NCBI RefSeq assembly: GCF_041893525.1 | Contig: NZ_CP169068.1 | Source of the DNA: Phaeobacter bryozoorum | GTDB taxonomy: Bacteria; Pseudomonadota; Alphaproteobacteria; Rhodobacterales; Rhodobacteraceae | Length of the DNA stretch: 64,000 nt | Reading direction: 5' to 3' (one strand) | Shown: one piece after another, positions 16,604 through 25,254 of the stretch | Position numbering within the stretch: position 1 is the first letter of the stretch | Layout of the letters: the number at the start of each line of letters is the position of its first letter | Made by a program: the position numbers and the translations under genes | Notes under the pieces: model-generated | The model's database searches: none | Seen by the model: the letters and a program-made list of their open reading frames with translations, nothing else | Told to the model about the DNA's origin: nothing

Positions 16604-17730
16604 CAGTTTGCCAGTAGGACACCGGCAGTGGCTGTCCAGGACAGCCAGACCGGGTCTTCCCAGGTAAAGGCGCGCCGGGCGATACGGCGGGTATTTGCGG
16701 TCTGAGCTTTGATCACCGCACCAGATGGCAGTTCGACATGGTAGGTCGAGATATTGCCGAGATATGCTATATCGAGAATACGGCCCTGCACGCTATTGTC
16801 GGCCTCGGCGGGACGATCCGCACTGATCGTGACCTTCTCCGGGCGGATCGCCAGATGGCAGGCTTGGCCATCAGAGAATGTCGCCTGGCTTTTCACCGTC
16901 AGCGGGGCGGCGCCATCTTTCCAGCTGACCGCATATTCATCGGGGCCCGTGGGCGAAGCGGTGCCGTCGATGATGTTCACATCGCCAATGAAATCAGCCA
17001 CGTAAAGCGAATTTGGCGTTTCGTAGATACGATCAGGAGTGGCAACCTGGACGATCTGGCCATTGTCCATCACCGCCACGCGGGAGGCGACCGTCATCGC
17101 CTCTTCCTGATCGTGGGTGACAATAACAAAGGTGGTGCCAGTCTTTTCCTGAATGTCCATCAGTTCGAACTGGGTGTCCTGGCGCAGCTTCTTGTCGAGC
17201 GCGCCGAGAGGTTCATCCAGCAAGAGAAGTTTGGGTGCTTTGGCCAGCGATCTTGCCAAGGCCACCCGCTGCCGTTGACCGCCGGAGATCTGGTGCGGCT
17301 TACGGCGCGCGAATTTCTCAAGCCGGGTCAGGCGCAGCATTTCCTGTACCCGCTCGGCGATATCATGTTTGGGCTTGTTCTCGCGCTTCAGTCCAAAGGC
17401 GATATTGTCCCAGACGCTCAGATGTGGGAATAGCGCATAGGACTGGAACATCATGTTGACCAGACGCTTGTTCGGCGGGACCGGTGCAATATCCTGACCC
17501 GACAGGAAAATTTTGCCTTCAGTTGGCGTTTCAAACCCTGCCAGCATCCGCATCATCGTGGTCTTGCCGCAGCCCGAGGGGCCAAGCAAGGCAAAGAACT
17601 CTTTCTCGTAGATCCCAAGCGTCAGATCGTCGATCGCGGTGAACTCACCAAAGCGCTTGGTAACATTCTGGAATTGGATCAGGGGCTTAGCCTCTGGATC
17701 GTTCCAGGGTTCAAAAACAGGAATAGTCAC
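16603..17730 (-). CDS. potG: Putrescine-type ABC transporter ATP-binding protein (PotG/PotA-like)
   Basis: 375 residues from the GTG at 17730 (MTIPVFEPWNDPEAKP), preceded by GGGGG at good spacing; an in-frame TTG at 17754 is the alternative. Walker A is LLGPSGCGKTT, the ABC signature ISGGQRQRVALARSL, Walker B LLLLDEPLGALD and the switch His is in VIVTHDQEEAM. The C-terminal TOBE domain (HLAIRPEKV) is typical of polyamine and iron importers. It drives the PotH/PotI channel from the cytoplasmic side. Confidence 0.94.
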   Translation of the reverse strand: MTIPVFEPWNDPEAKPLIQFQNVTKRFGEFTAIDDLTLGIYEKEFFALLGPSGCGKTTMMRMLAGFETPTEGKIFLSGQDIAPVPPNKRLVNMMFQSYALFPHLSVWDNIAFGLKRENKPKHDIAERVQEMLRLTRLEKFARRKPHQISGGQRQRVALARSLAKAPKLLLLDEPLGALDKKLRQDTQFELMDIQEKTGTTFVIVTHDQEEAMTVASRVAVMDNGQIVQVATPDRIYETPNSLYVADFIGDVNIIDGTASPTGPDEYAVSWKDGAAPLTVKSQATFSDGQACHLAIRPEKVTISADRPAEADNSVQGRILDIAYLGNISTYHVELPSGAVIKAQTANTRRIARRAFTWEDPVWLSWTATAGVLLAN

Positions 17731-17844
17731 GCTGGCCCCCAATGTATGACGCAAGTGGCGGAACGGGCATGGAACAGCTGCCGACGTTCCCGCAGGAAAA
17801 AGCGCGGGGCATATCCGATGCCCCGCGCGTCAATCAATCTCGGG

Positions 17845-18930
17845 TCAGGTCCCAGATTTGATCTTGGTCCACATACGCGTCGCCGTACGCTGCAATTTGG
17901 GCGGATAGGCTTCTTTGATGTAGAGGTTTTTCAGGGTGTCATCGTTCGGATAGATCGCGGGGTCGTTGATCACATCCTCTTCGAGGAACTCCTGGCTCGC
18001 CTTGTTGCCATTGGCATAATAGACGTAGTTGGATGCCGCAGCCATGTTCTCGGCTTCCATAATGAAGTTCAGGAACTTGTGAGCCCCGTCGGGGTTAGGG
18101 GCGTCCACCGGGATCGCCATCTGGTCGAACCACATCAGTGCGCCTTCCTTGGGCGCGTTGAAGACGATTTCGACACCGTTTTCGGCCTCGTCGGCACGAT
18201 CGCGCGCCTGCAGGATATCGCCGGACCAGCCAAAGGCCACGCAGATGTCACCATTTGCCAGTGCGTTGATGTACTCTGAGCTGTGGAATTTCTTCACATA
18301 GGGGCGGATCGCCATCAGCACGGGTTCGGCCTTGGCAACCACATCGGGGTCCATGCTATTGGGATCTTCACCGATATATTGCAGGGCGGCCGGGATCATC
18401 TCGTCCGGGGCATCCAGAATGTACACGCCACATTCGGCCAGCTTTTCCATGTTGGCAGGGTTGAACACCAGATCGAGCGAGTCGATCGGTGCATCCGCGC
18501 CCAGAGCCTCTTCGACCTTTGCGGTGTTTGCACCGATCCCAGTCGTGCCCCACATGTAGTTGATGGAATAGAGGTTGTCCGGATCATAGCGTGCTGTACG
18601 CTCCTTGATCACGTCCCACATGTTGCCTGCGTTCGACAGCTTGTCGGTATCCAGTTTCTGGAACGCGCCAGCCTGAATCTGACGCGCCAAGAACGAGCCG
18701 GTCGGAACGACTACATCGTAACCGGAGCCGCCGGCCAGCATCTTGGTTTCCAGCAACTCGTTGCTGTCGAAGACGTCGTAGATCAGTTCGATGCCGGTCT
18801 CGGCTTCGAATTTCTCCAGCAAGGCTTCGTCAATATAGTCGGACCAGTTGTAAACGCGAACTTCTTCGGCGACGGCGGCCGCACTGCTCAGCGCCACGAT
18901 GGCTGTCAATGTCATCGTCTTGAGTGTCAT
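17845..18930 (-). CDS. potF: Putrescine-type periplasmic binding protein (PotF/PotD-like)
   Basis: 361 residues with a signal peptide cut after about residue 21 (TAIVALSSAAAVA). The mature start EVRVYNWSDYIDEALLEKFE is the hallmark of PotD/PotF proteins. DVVVPTGSFLARQIQAGAF and SINYMWGTTGIGAN continue the pattern. It should capture polyamine, most likely putrescine, for the downstream PotGHI. Its promoter region is shared with the divergent GntR gene and holds an ATTTGATCA element at 18974. Confidence 0.93.
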   Translation of the reverse strand: MTLKTMTLTAIVALSSAAAVAEEVRVYNWSDYIDEALLEKFEAETGIELIYDVFDSNELLETKMLAGGSGYDVVVPTGSFLARQIQAGAFQKLDTDKLSNAGNMWDVIKERTARYDPDNLYSINYMWGTTGIGANTAKVEEALGADAPIDSLDLVFNPANMEKLAECGVYILDAPDEMIPAALQYIGEDPNSMDPDVVAKAEPVLMAIRPYVKKFHSSEYINALANGDICVAFGWSGDILQARDRADEAENGVEIVFNAPKEGALMWFDQMAIPVDAPNPDGAHKFLNFIMEAENMAAASNYVYYANGNKASQEFLEEDVINDPAIYPNDDTLKNLYIKEAYPPKLQRTATRMWTKIKSGT

Positions 18931-18973
18931 GAGTATCTCCCTGTGCGTGCCGGTTTCCGTGCCCGGCTGATAA

Positions 18974-18989
18974 GGATTTGATCAAGTTT
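18974..18989. promoter_or_regulatory. Candidate GntR operator between potF and the regulator gene
   Basis: GGATTTGATCAAGTTT contains the TTGATCAA palindrome and shares ATTTGATCA with the clear palindrome at 19775 in the aminotransferase promoter. It lies in the 141-base divergent gap, so it could act on potF, on the regulator gene, or both. Confidence 0.5.
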
Positions 18990-19071
18990 TGCCTCATTCG
19001 GCAATACTGTTTATGTTTTCACTTGGGGAAACTTGGTGCAAGCTGCCCAAAATTTAGGAGGAATTCAGAAG

Positions 19072-19758
19072 GTGAACCTGAGCCAACCAGCCGCATCATC
19101 CGGCAGTCAGCCCACTGCCAAACTGCCCGCCCATGAAACCGTCTACCAGACCTTGCGCGGGCAAATTCTGTTTGGCGATCTGGCGCCGGGGCAGGCGGTC
19201 ACCATCCAGGGTCTGGTCGAGTTGTTGGGGGCCGGGATGACCCCGGTACGCGAAGCCATCCGCCGACTGATCTCTGATGGCGCGCTGGTGTTTCAGGGAA
19301 ATCGCCGTGTGTCTGTGCCGATGTTACGTGAAAGTGACCTGAACGAGCTGATTTATGCAAGAAAAACAATAGAGTGTCAACTTGCTCGGTTGGCAACCAC
19401 GCGTGTATCTGCGGATGATATCACCGCGCTGGAGGCCATCGACACAGCTCTGGATCAGGCTATTTCGGCAGGAGACGTCACTGGCTATCTGGTGCAGAAC
19501 TACCGGTTCCACACGCGGCTTTATGCGTATGCCGATGCGCCTATCCTGACAGATCTGGCGGATCGGCTTTGGCTGCGCTTCGGTCCATCCTTGCGCGTGG
19601 TCTGTGGACGGCTTGGTACGCAGAGCTTTCCCGACCGGCACAAGGACATCCTCGAGGCCCTGCATCGCAAGGACGCAGATCTGGCGGCGCTGGCCATGGA
19701 GCGGGACGTCGCTCAGGGGATGGATCAGGTAAGTCAGGGGCTGAATCAGTCGAGCTGA
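19072..19758 (+). CDS. GntR-family regulator (FadR/FCD type) of the polyamine block
   Basis: 228 residues from the GTG at 19072, which has AGGAGG ten bases upstream; a TTG at 19033 would add 13 residues but lacks that site. The N-terminal winged helix covers about 20-85 (TVYQTLRGQILFGDLAPGQ, then MTPVREAIRRLISDGAL). The C-terminal FCD ligand-binding domain is all-helical, with the start YARKTIECQLARLA and the His-containing NYRFHTRLYAYADAPIL. It sits between a polyamine importer and an aminotransferase, and candidate operators flank it on both sides. The likely inducer is a polyamine or breakdown product; this is inference. Confidence 0.88.
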   Translation: MNLSQPAASSGSQPTAKLPAHETVYQTLRGQILFGDLAPGQAVTIQGLVELLGAGMTPVREAIRRLISDGALVFQGNRRVSVPMLRESDLNELIYARKTIECQLARLATTRVSADDITALEAIDTALDQAISAGDVTGYLVQNYRFHTRLYAYADAPILTDLADRLWLRFGPSLRVVCGRLGTQSFPDRHKDILEALHRKDADLAALAMERDVAQGMDQVSQGLNQSS

Positions 19759-19763
19759 TTCGA

Positions 19764-19791
19764 TTGACACGCTAGAATTTGATCATATTCT
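19764..19791 (+). promoter_or_regulatory. Promoter with embedded operator for the aminotransferase gene
   Basis: TTGACA at 19764, a 16-base spacer and TATTCT at 19786 form a good sigma-70-type promoter. The spacer and -10 region contain a 16-base near-palindrome, GAATTTGATCATATTC at 19775-19790 (one mismatched pair), so a bound repressor would block polymerase. Its core matches the element at 18974. Confidence 0.6.
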
Positions 19792-19823
19792 GGGCGCAAT
19801 CTCTTCCTTCAGGAGTTTGCCCC

Positions 19824-21218
19824 ATGACTGCGATTACAAATCACCTGCCCACGGCCGAGCTTCAGGCTCTGGATGCGGCCCATCACATGCACCCCTTCAC
19901 CGCAAACGGTGAGCTGGCGGAAAAAGGCGCGCGGATCATCACGCGCGCCACCGGCGTCACGCTGACAGACAGCGAGGGCAACCAGATACTGGATGCCATG
20001 GCCGGCCTGTGGTGTGTCAACATTGGCTATGGGCGGGACGAGTTGGCAGATGTCGCCGCCCGCCAGATGCGCGAGCTGCCGTACTACAACACATTCTTTC
20101 AGACCACACATACGCCCGCGATCGCGCTGGCGGCGAAAATCGCCGAACTGGCGCCCGAGGGGCTGAACCATGTGTTCTTCGCCGGGTCCGGTTCAGAAGC
20201 CAATGACACCAATATTCGCATGGTCCGCCATTATTGGGCGATGAAGGGCAAGCCGACAAAATCGGTGATCATCAGCCGCAAGAACGGGTATCATGGCTCG
20301 TCCGTTGGCAGCGGCAGCCTGGGCGGTATGACTGCGATGCACGAACAGGGCGGCCTGCCGATCCCGGATATCCATCATATCAATCAGCCCAACTGGTGGG
20401 CCGAAGGCGGCGATATGGCGGTAGAGGAGTTTGGTCTCGCGCGCGCTCAGGAGCTGGAGCAGGCGATTCTTGAGTTGGGCGAAGACCGGGTCGCGGCCTT
20501 TATTGCCGAACCGGTTCAGGGCGCCGGCGGTGTCATTGTTCCGCCTGCAACCTACTGGCCCGAGATCCAGCGGATCTGCGACAAATATGAAATCCTGCTG
20601 ATCGCTGATGAGGTGATCTGCGGCTTCGGGCGTACCGGCAATTGGTTCGGAAGCCAGACCATGGGCATTCGCCCCGATATCATGACCATCGCCAAGGGGC
20701 TATCGTCCGGCTATGCGCCGATTGGCGGATCTATTGTCAGCGACGAGATTGCAGCGGTGATTGGATCCGGTGAATTCAATCACGGCTACACCTATTCGGG
20801 CCATCCGGTTGCCGCCGCGGTGGCCCTGGAGAACCTGCGCATTCTCGAGGAGGAGAACATCATCGACAATGTGCGTGATGTTGTGGCGCCTTATCTCAAG
20901 GAGCAATGGGAGGCGCTCGTCGATCATCCGCTGGTGGGCGAAGCCAAGATTGTCGGCATGATGGGATCGATTGCACTGACCCCGAACAAGGCGACGCGCG
21001 CGGCCTTTGCCGCTGAAACCGGAACTGTCGGCTACATCTGCCGGGAGCGGTGCTTTGCCAATAATCTGGTGATGCGCCACGTTGGTGATCGGATGATCAT
21101 CTCGCCGCCGCTGATCATCACACCCGAAGAGATTGATACGCTCATCGCGCGGGCGCGCCAGTCGCTCGATGAATGTTATGCAGCGCTGAAAGAGCGAGAC
21201 TTGCTGCACAGCGCGTGA
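19824..21218 (+). CDS. Class III aminotransferase, putrescine/omega-amino:pyruvate type
   Basis: 464 residues from the ATG at 19824, preceded by AGGAG; an in-frame start at 19779 would lie inside the operator. It is a PLP enzyme that moves an omega-amino group to pyruvate. MHPFTANGELAEKGARII, DAMAGLWCVNIGYGRDE and FAGSGSEANDTNIRMVR match the putrescine and omega-amino acid transaminase group (SpuC-like). The PLP lysine is in TIAKGLSSGYAPIGG. With the polyamine importers on both sides it probably turns putrescine into 4-aminobutanal. Some relatives use beta-alanine or other amines, so the exact amine is inferred. Confidence 0.85.
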   Translation: MTAITNHLPTAELQALDAAHHMHPFTANGELAEKGARIITRATGVTLTDSEGNQILDAMAGLWCVNIGYGRDELADVAARQMRELPYYNTFFQTTHTPAIALAAKIAELAPEGLNHVFFAGSGSEANDTNIRMVRHYWAMKGKPTKSVIISRKNGYHGSSVGSGSLGGMTAMHEQGGLPIPDIHHINQPNWWAEGGDMAVEEFGLARAQELEQAILELGEDRVAAFIAEPVQGAGGVIVPPATYWPEIQRICDKYEILLIADEVICGFGRTGNWFGSQTMGIRPDIMTIAKGLSSGYAPIGGSIVSDEIAAVIGSGEFNHGYTYSGHPVAAAVALENLRILEEENIIDNVRDVVAPYLKEQWEALVDHPLVGEAKIVGMMGSIALTPNKATRAAFAAETGTVGYICRERCFANNLVMRHVGDRMIISPPLIITPEEIDTLIARARQSLDECYAALKERDLLHSA

Positions 21219-21240
21219 CGCGGGCTGAAGCTGTTTGACC

Positions 21241-21280
21241 AAGGCGTCGGTTCCGGTCGGGAGCCGGCGCCTTTGCTATT
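21241..21280 (+). terminator. Terminator after the aminotransferase gene
   Basis: AAGGCGTCGG pairs with CCGGCGCCTT (one T-G pair) around a 13-base loop and is followed by TTTGCTATTT. It should separate the aminotransferase transcript from the next operon. Confidence 0.7.
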
Positions 21281-21296
21281 TCCGCAAATCTTTGTG

Positions 21297-21321
21297 GCTC
21301 GGTCAAAGCTGCTCGGTCAAA
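21297..21321 (+). repeat. 11-base direct repeat GCTCGGTCAAA
   Basis: GCTCGGTCAAA occurs at 21297-21307 and again at 21311-21321, a 14-base period. It lies in the leader region of the second polyamine-type operon and may be a regulator-binding site; nothing else supports a function. Confidence 0.6.
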
Positions 21322-21584
21322 TTCGGTTATTTGAGTGTTTCCGGTAACGGACGTTTGCGATCAATCAAGGCGTGTACACATAGAGTTTTTATCTGATTGG
21401 CAATCGAAATCCTGTCGCTTTTCGATCCTTGTTCGTCGCAATACGTACCGTTGTCGACGTTATCGGCCCTAAGGTAAACTACAGAGATGATCCGGACGAT
21501 CCGGTTGCACACCAACACTCGTGTGTGCTTACATCACGACAGAAGTGCAGAGCTAATCTGCCGAACCAAACCAGGGAGCCTCAC

Positions 21585-22685
21585 TTGGCTGATGCGTCAA
21601 ACACGAGCGCGTTCGTTGAATTCGAACGCGTGCAGAAGAGTTATGACGGCGAGAACCTCGTTGTCAAAGATCTGAACCTCACCATGCCGAAAGGCGAATT
21701 TCTGACCATGTTGGGCCCGTCCGGTTCGGGCAAAACGACTTGCCTGATGATGTTGGCGGGTTTTGAGACAGCGACCCATGGTGATATTCGGCTTGGCGGC
21801 GTCTCGATCAACAACATTCCGCCTCATAAACGCGGCATCGGAATGGTGTTCCAGAACTACGCGCTTTTCCCTCACATGACCATTGCCGAAAATCTGAGCT
21901 TCCCGCTGGAAGTCCGCAACATGGGCAAGTCCGAGCGTGAGCAGAAGGTGAAGCGCGCGCTTGACATGGTCGAGATGGGCGCCTTTGGCGGTCGCCGTCC
22001 GGCCCAGTTGTCCGGTGGTCAGCAGCAGCGTGTTGCCTTGGCGCGTGCGCTGGTGTTTGAACCCGAACTGGTGCTGATGGACGAACCTCTGGGCGCGCTG
22101 GACAAGCAGCTGCGCGAGAAGATGCAGTTCGAGATCACCCATCTTGCACATCAGCTGGGCATCACCACTGTTTATGTGACCCACGACCAGACCGAAGCGC
22201 TGACCATGTCGGATCGCGTGGCAGTGTTCAACGATGGTCGTATTCAGCAGCTGGCGCCGCCGGATGAGCTGTACGAAGAGCCGTCCAACAGTTTCGTTGC
22301 CCAGTTCATTGGTGAGAACAACACGCTGGAAGGCACGGTCAAAGAGGTCAACAATGGCATCGCGCTGGTACAACTGGACGATGGCGAATTGATTGACTGC
22401 AAGCCGATCAACGTTTCCAAACCCGGTGAGCGGACCCGCGTGTCGATCCGGCCCGAACGTGTTGAATACAACAAGGACCGGATGCAGGAAGGCGCCCATA
22501 CGCTCAAGGCTGAAGTGCTTGAGTTTATCTACATGGGCGACATCTTCCGCACCCGTCTGCGCGTCGCCGGAAATGATGAGTTCATCATCAAGACCCGCAA
22601 CGCACCCGATCAGGTACGGTTGAAGCCCGGCCAGCAGATCGAAATCGGCTGGTTGCCTGAAGATTGCCGCGCGCTGGACGCCTGA
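21585..22685 (+). CDS. potA: Polyamine-type ABC transporter ATP-binding protein (PotA-like)
   Basis: 366 residues from a TTG at 21585 with AGGGAG six bases upstream. Upstream in-frame codons to 21429 encode an Arg/His-rich stretch unlike the family and are rejected. Walker A is MLGPSGSGKTT, the signature LSGGQQQRVALARAL, Walker B VLMDEPLGALDKQ and the His switch VYVTHDQTEAL. The C-terminal TOBE region includes VSIRPERVEYN. It leads a plus-strand operon of ATPase, binding protein and two permeases. The substrate is polyamine-like by family, not proven. Confidence 0.92.
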   Translation: MADASNTSAFVEFERVQKSYDGENLVVKDLNLTMPKGEFLTMLGPSGSGKTTCLMMLAGFETATHGDIRLGGVSINNIPPHKRGIGMVFQNYALFPHMTIAENLSFPLEVRNMGKSEREQKVKRALDMVEMGAFGGRRPAQLSGGQQQRVALARALVFEPELVLMDEPLGALDKQLREKMQFEITHLAHQLGITTVYVTHDQTEALTMSDRVAVFNDGRIQQLAPPDELYEEPSNSFVAQFIGENNTLEGTVKEVNNGIALVQLDDGELIDCKPINVSKPGERTRVSIRPERVEYNKDRMQEGAHTLKAEVLEFIYMGDIFRTRLRVAGNDEFIIKTRNAPDQVRLKPGQQIEIGWLPEDCRALDA

Positions 22686-22770
22686 CGTCCGCGCGCGCCC
22701 GAACCTCCGGCAGCGAACGACCGGCGGACAATCCAGATAAATAACGATTTCAACAAGGAGTAGAGTGTCT

Positions 22771-23877
22771 ATGAAACTCACCAAACTGACTGCCCTGGCA
22801 GCCACCACGGCACTGTGTGCGCCGATGGCGATGGCTGCTGATATGGCCAACGAGATGACCATCGTGTCCTGGGGCGGCGCCTATCAGGAAAGCCAGCTGA
22901 AGGCCTATGTGGTTCCTTATCAGGAAATGCACCCCGATCTGAAAGTGATCTGGGATGAAAGCTCGGCCGAGGCGACCGCAAAAATGCGCGCCATGACCGA
23001 AGCGGGCAATGTCACCTGGGATCTGGTCGACGTTGTTGCTTCTGATGCGATGCGTATGTGTGACGAAGGTCTCGCCGCCGAGCTGAACCACGACGAAGAT
23101 TTGGCTGCGGCGCCCGATGGCACACCCGCAACCGAAGACTTCGGCGATCTGATCGTCAGCGACTGCTTCGTGCCGCAGATCGTGTATTCGACCACCTTCG
23201 GGTACCGCATGGACAAGGTTGGTGACACGCCGCCGAGCTCCATCTGCGATGTCTTCGACACTGCGAAATATCCGGGCAAGCGCGCCCTTCAGAAGCGTCC
23301 GATCGACAACGTCGAGTGGGCCCTCTACTGCGACGGCGTTGCCAAGGATGAGATCTACGACGTGCTGAGCACCGACGAAGGTGTGGAGCGTGCCCTGGCC
23401 AAGCTCGACACAATCAAGGATCAGGTCGTCTGGTGGACTGCTGGTGCGGAAACGCCGCAGCTGCTGGCAGATGGCGAAGTGGTGATGGGCTCGACCTTTA
23501 ACGGTCGTCTGTTCTCGGCAATTGCTGAGCAGAACCAGCCGATCGAAATGCTCTGGGATATGCAATCTTTCGACCTGGATGGCTGGATCGTTCCGGCTGA
23601 CCTGCCCGAAGACCGCAAGGCTCGCGTGATGGACTTCCTGAAGTTCGCAACCGACACCCAGCGTCTGGCAGATCAGGCCAAGTTCATCTCCTACGGTCCG
23701 GCGCGCGCCTCCTCTGCGCCGCTGGTTGGCAAACACGCCATTCTGGGTATCGACATGGCACCGCATATGCCGACCGATCCGGCGAACTCCGGCAACGTTC
23801 ATGTCTATGACTACGAATGGTGGGCAGACAACCGCGACGATCTGGACGCTAAATTCCAGGCGTGGCTCGCCAAGTAA
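22771..23877 (+). CDS. potD: Polyamine-type periplasmic binding protein (PotD-like)
   Basis: 368 residues from the ATG at 22771 with AAGGAG ten bases before; a GTG two codons earlier is too close to that site. The signal peptide ends MCAPMAMA-like at about residue 22 (ATTALCAPMAMA). The mature start EMTIVSWGGAYQESQLKAY is that of the second PotD-like group, which differs from the PotF-type YNWSDYI of the first operon, so the two systems may take different substrates. Cysteines in MRMCDEG, VSDCFVP and SSICDVF may pair. Confidence 0.9.
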   Translation: MKLTKLTALAATTALCAPMAMAADMANEMTIVSWGGAYQESQLKAYVVPYQEMHPDLKVIWDESSAEATAKMRAMTEAGNVTWDLVDVVASDAMRMCDEGLAAELNHDEDLAAAPDGTPATEDFGDLIVSDCFVPQIVYSTTFGYRMDKVGDTPPSSICDVFDTAKYPGKRALQKRPIDNVEWALYCDGVAKDEIYDVLSTDEGVERALAKLDTIKDQVVWWTAGAETPQLLADGEVVMGSTFNGRLFSAIAEQNQPIEMLWDMQSFDLDGWIVPADLPEDRKARVMDFLKFATDTQRLADQAKFISYGPARASSAPLVGKHAILGIDMAPHMPTDPANSGNVHVYDYEWWADNRDDLDAKFQAWLAK

Positions 23878-23977
23878 TCTGTCCGCGAACAGATACTGAC
23901 ATTATCGGGAAGGGGCTGTGTGCCTGGCGCGCAGCCCCTTCTCCACCAACAAAAAATTCCGACGGGGGCTCCTACCC

Positions 23978-25249
23978 ATGAGCGATACCACCCACACCGG
24001 ACCGGTCTTGGCCGCCGATGGCACGCCGCTGAAGCGTAGCCTGGCCCGAGCTCTCCGGATGCAGAAAATTCGCGCCCTGATGCTGATCGCGCCGCTTCTG
24101 CTGTTTGTTCTTCTGACCTTCATCCTCCCGATTGCCGACATGCTGTTCCGCTCGGTTGAGAATAGGATCGTCTCTGACACCCTGCCCAAGACCGTTGTCG
24201 CGCTTCAGGATTGGGATGCAAACTCCGGGCAGGCCCCGGATGAGGCCGTGTTTGCCGCATTGGCTGCCGACCTTCAGGTGGCCGCCGAGGAGAAGACCCA
24301 TACGCGCGTCGGCTCGCGCCTGAACTACGAAAACCCCGGCATTTCCTCGCTGTTCCGCAAGGCCGGGCGCAAGGTCAAGCGTTGGGATCTGGCTCAGGAT
24401 GGTCCGTTCAAGGAGCAGTTCTTCAAGATTGACAAGGACTGGACCGACCCGGAGGTCTGGCGCACTATCCAGACCTACTCTGGGGCCTACACCAACGGTT
24501 ATTTTCTGAATGCGGCCGATTTCCAGAAAGGCGCAGAAGGGGCAGAGCTGCGACCCGAGAACGAGCGGATCTATGGAACATTGTTCCTGCGGACACTGAT
24601 CATGTCGTTGGCGATTACGGTGAGCTGCATCATACTTGGATATCCGGTGGCCTGGATCCTGGCGAATTTGCCGTCCAGATCCGCAAACCTGCTGATGATC
24701 CTGGTGTTGCTGCCGTTCTGGACGTCGCTTCTGGTACGAACATCGGCCTGGAAGGTCATGCTGCAGCAGCAGGGCGTCATCAATGACACGCTGGTCTGGC
24801 TGGGACTGGTCGCAGATGATGCGCGGCTTGTGATGATCAATAACCAGTTCGGTACGATCGTGGCGATGACCCACATTCTGCTGCCGTTCATGATCCTGCC
24901 GATGTATTCGGTGATGCAGACGATCAATCCGTCCTATCTGCGCGCTGCCAAGTCTCTTGGCGCCACCAACTGGACGGCGTTCTGGCGGGTCTACTTCCCG
25001 CAGTCTGTGCCAGGTATCGGTGCGGGTTCGATCCTCGTCTTCATTCTGGCGATTGGCTACTACATCACGCCGGAGCTGGTCGGCGGCACCAAAGGTGTCT
25101 TCATCTCGAACCGCATCGCCTTCCACATCTCGCAGTCGCTCAACTGGGGCCTTGCGGCCGCGCTTGGCACTATTCTGCTGGTCGTCGTGCTCGCGCTCTA
25201 CTGGGCCTATGACAAGATTGTCGGTATCGACAACGTGAAACTGGGATAA
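23978..25249 (+). CDS. potB: Polyamine-type ABC permease with a large periplasmic insert (PotB-like)
   Basis: 423 residues from the ATG at 23978 (MSDTTHTGPVLAADG); an upstream in-frame start at 23918 is less likely. The first helix is LMLIAPLLLFVLLTFILPIA at about 35-55. Then comes a polar insert of about 130 residues (from SVENRIVSD to ENERIYGTLF), far longer than in ordinary PotB. The remaining five helices and the docking loop YLRAAKSLGATNWTAFWRVY follow. The insert is charged and tryptophan-containing and should face the periplasm, where it might contact the binding protein. The same kind of insert occurs in some alphaproteobacterial homologues as far as I recall. Confidence 0.88.
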   Translation: MSDTTHTGPVLAADGTPLKRSLARALRMQKIRALMLIAPLLLFVLLTFILPIADMLFRSVENRIVSDTLPKTVVALQDWDANSGQAPDEAVFAALAADLQVAAEEKTHTRVGSRLNYENPGISSLFRKAGRKVKRWDLAQDGPFKEQFFKIDKDWTDPEVWRTIQTYSGAYTNGYFLNAADFQKGAEGAELRPENERIYGTLFLRTLIMSLAITVSCIILGYPVAWILANLPSRSANLLMILVLLPFWTSLLVRTSAWKVMLQQQGVINDTLVWLGLVADDARLVMINNQFGTIVAMTHILLPFMILPMYSVMQTINPSYLRAAKSLGATNWTAFWRVYFPQSVPGIGAGSILVFILAIGYYITPELVGGTKGVFISNRIAFHISQSLNWGLAAALGTILLVVVLALYWAYDKIVGIDNVKLG

Positions 25250-25254
25250 GACAC

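Larger units (their letters stand above)
21219..21584. other. Intergenic region before the second polyamine-type operon
   Basis: 366 bases without a convincing gene. It holds the aminotransferase terminator at 21241, an 11-base direct repeat at 21297, two GATCCGG copies near 21486-21501 and the ribosome-binding site AGGGAG for the TTG start at 21585. No clear promoter stood out by eye. An untranslated leader of unknown length probably lies here. Confidence 0.5.
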
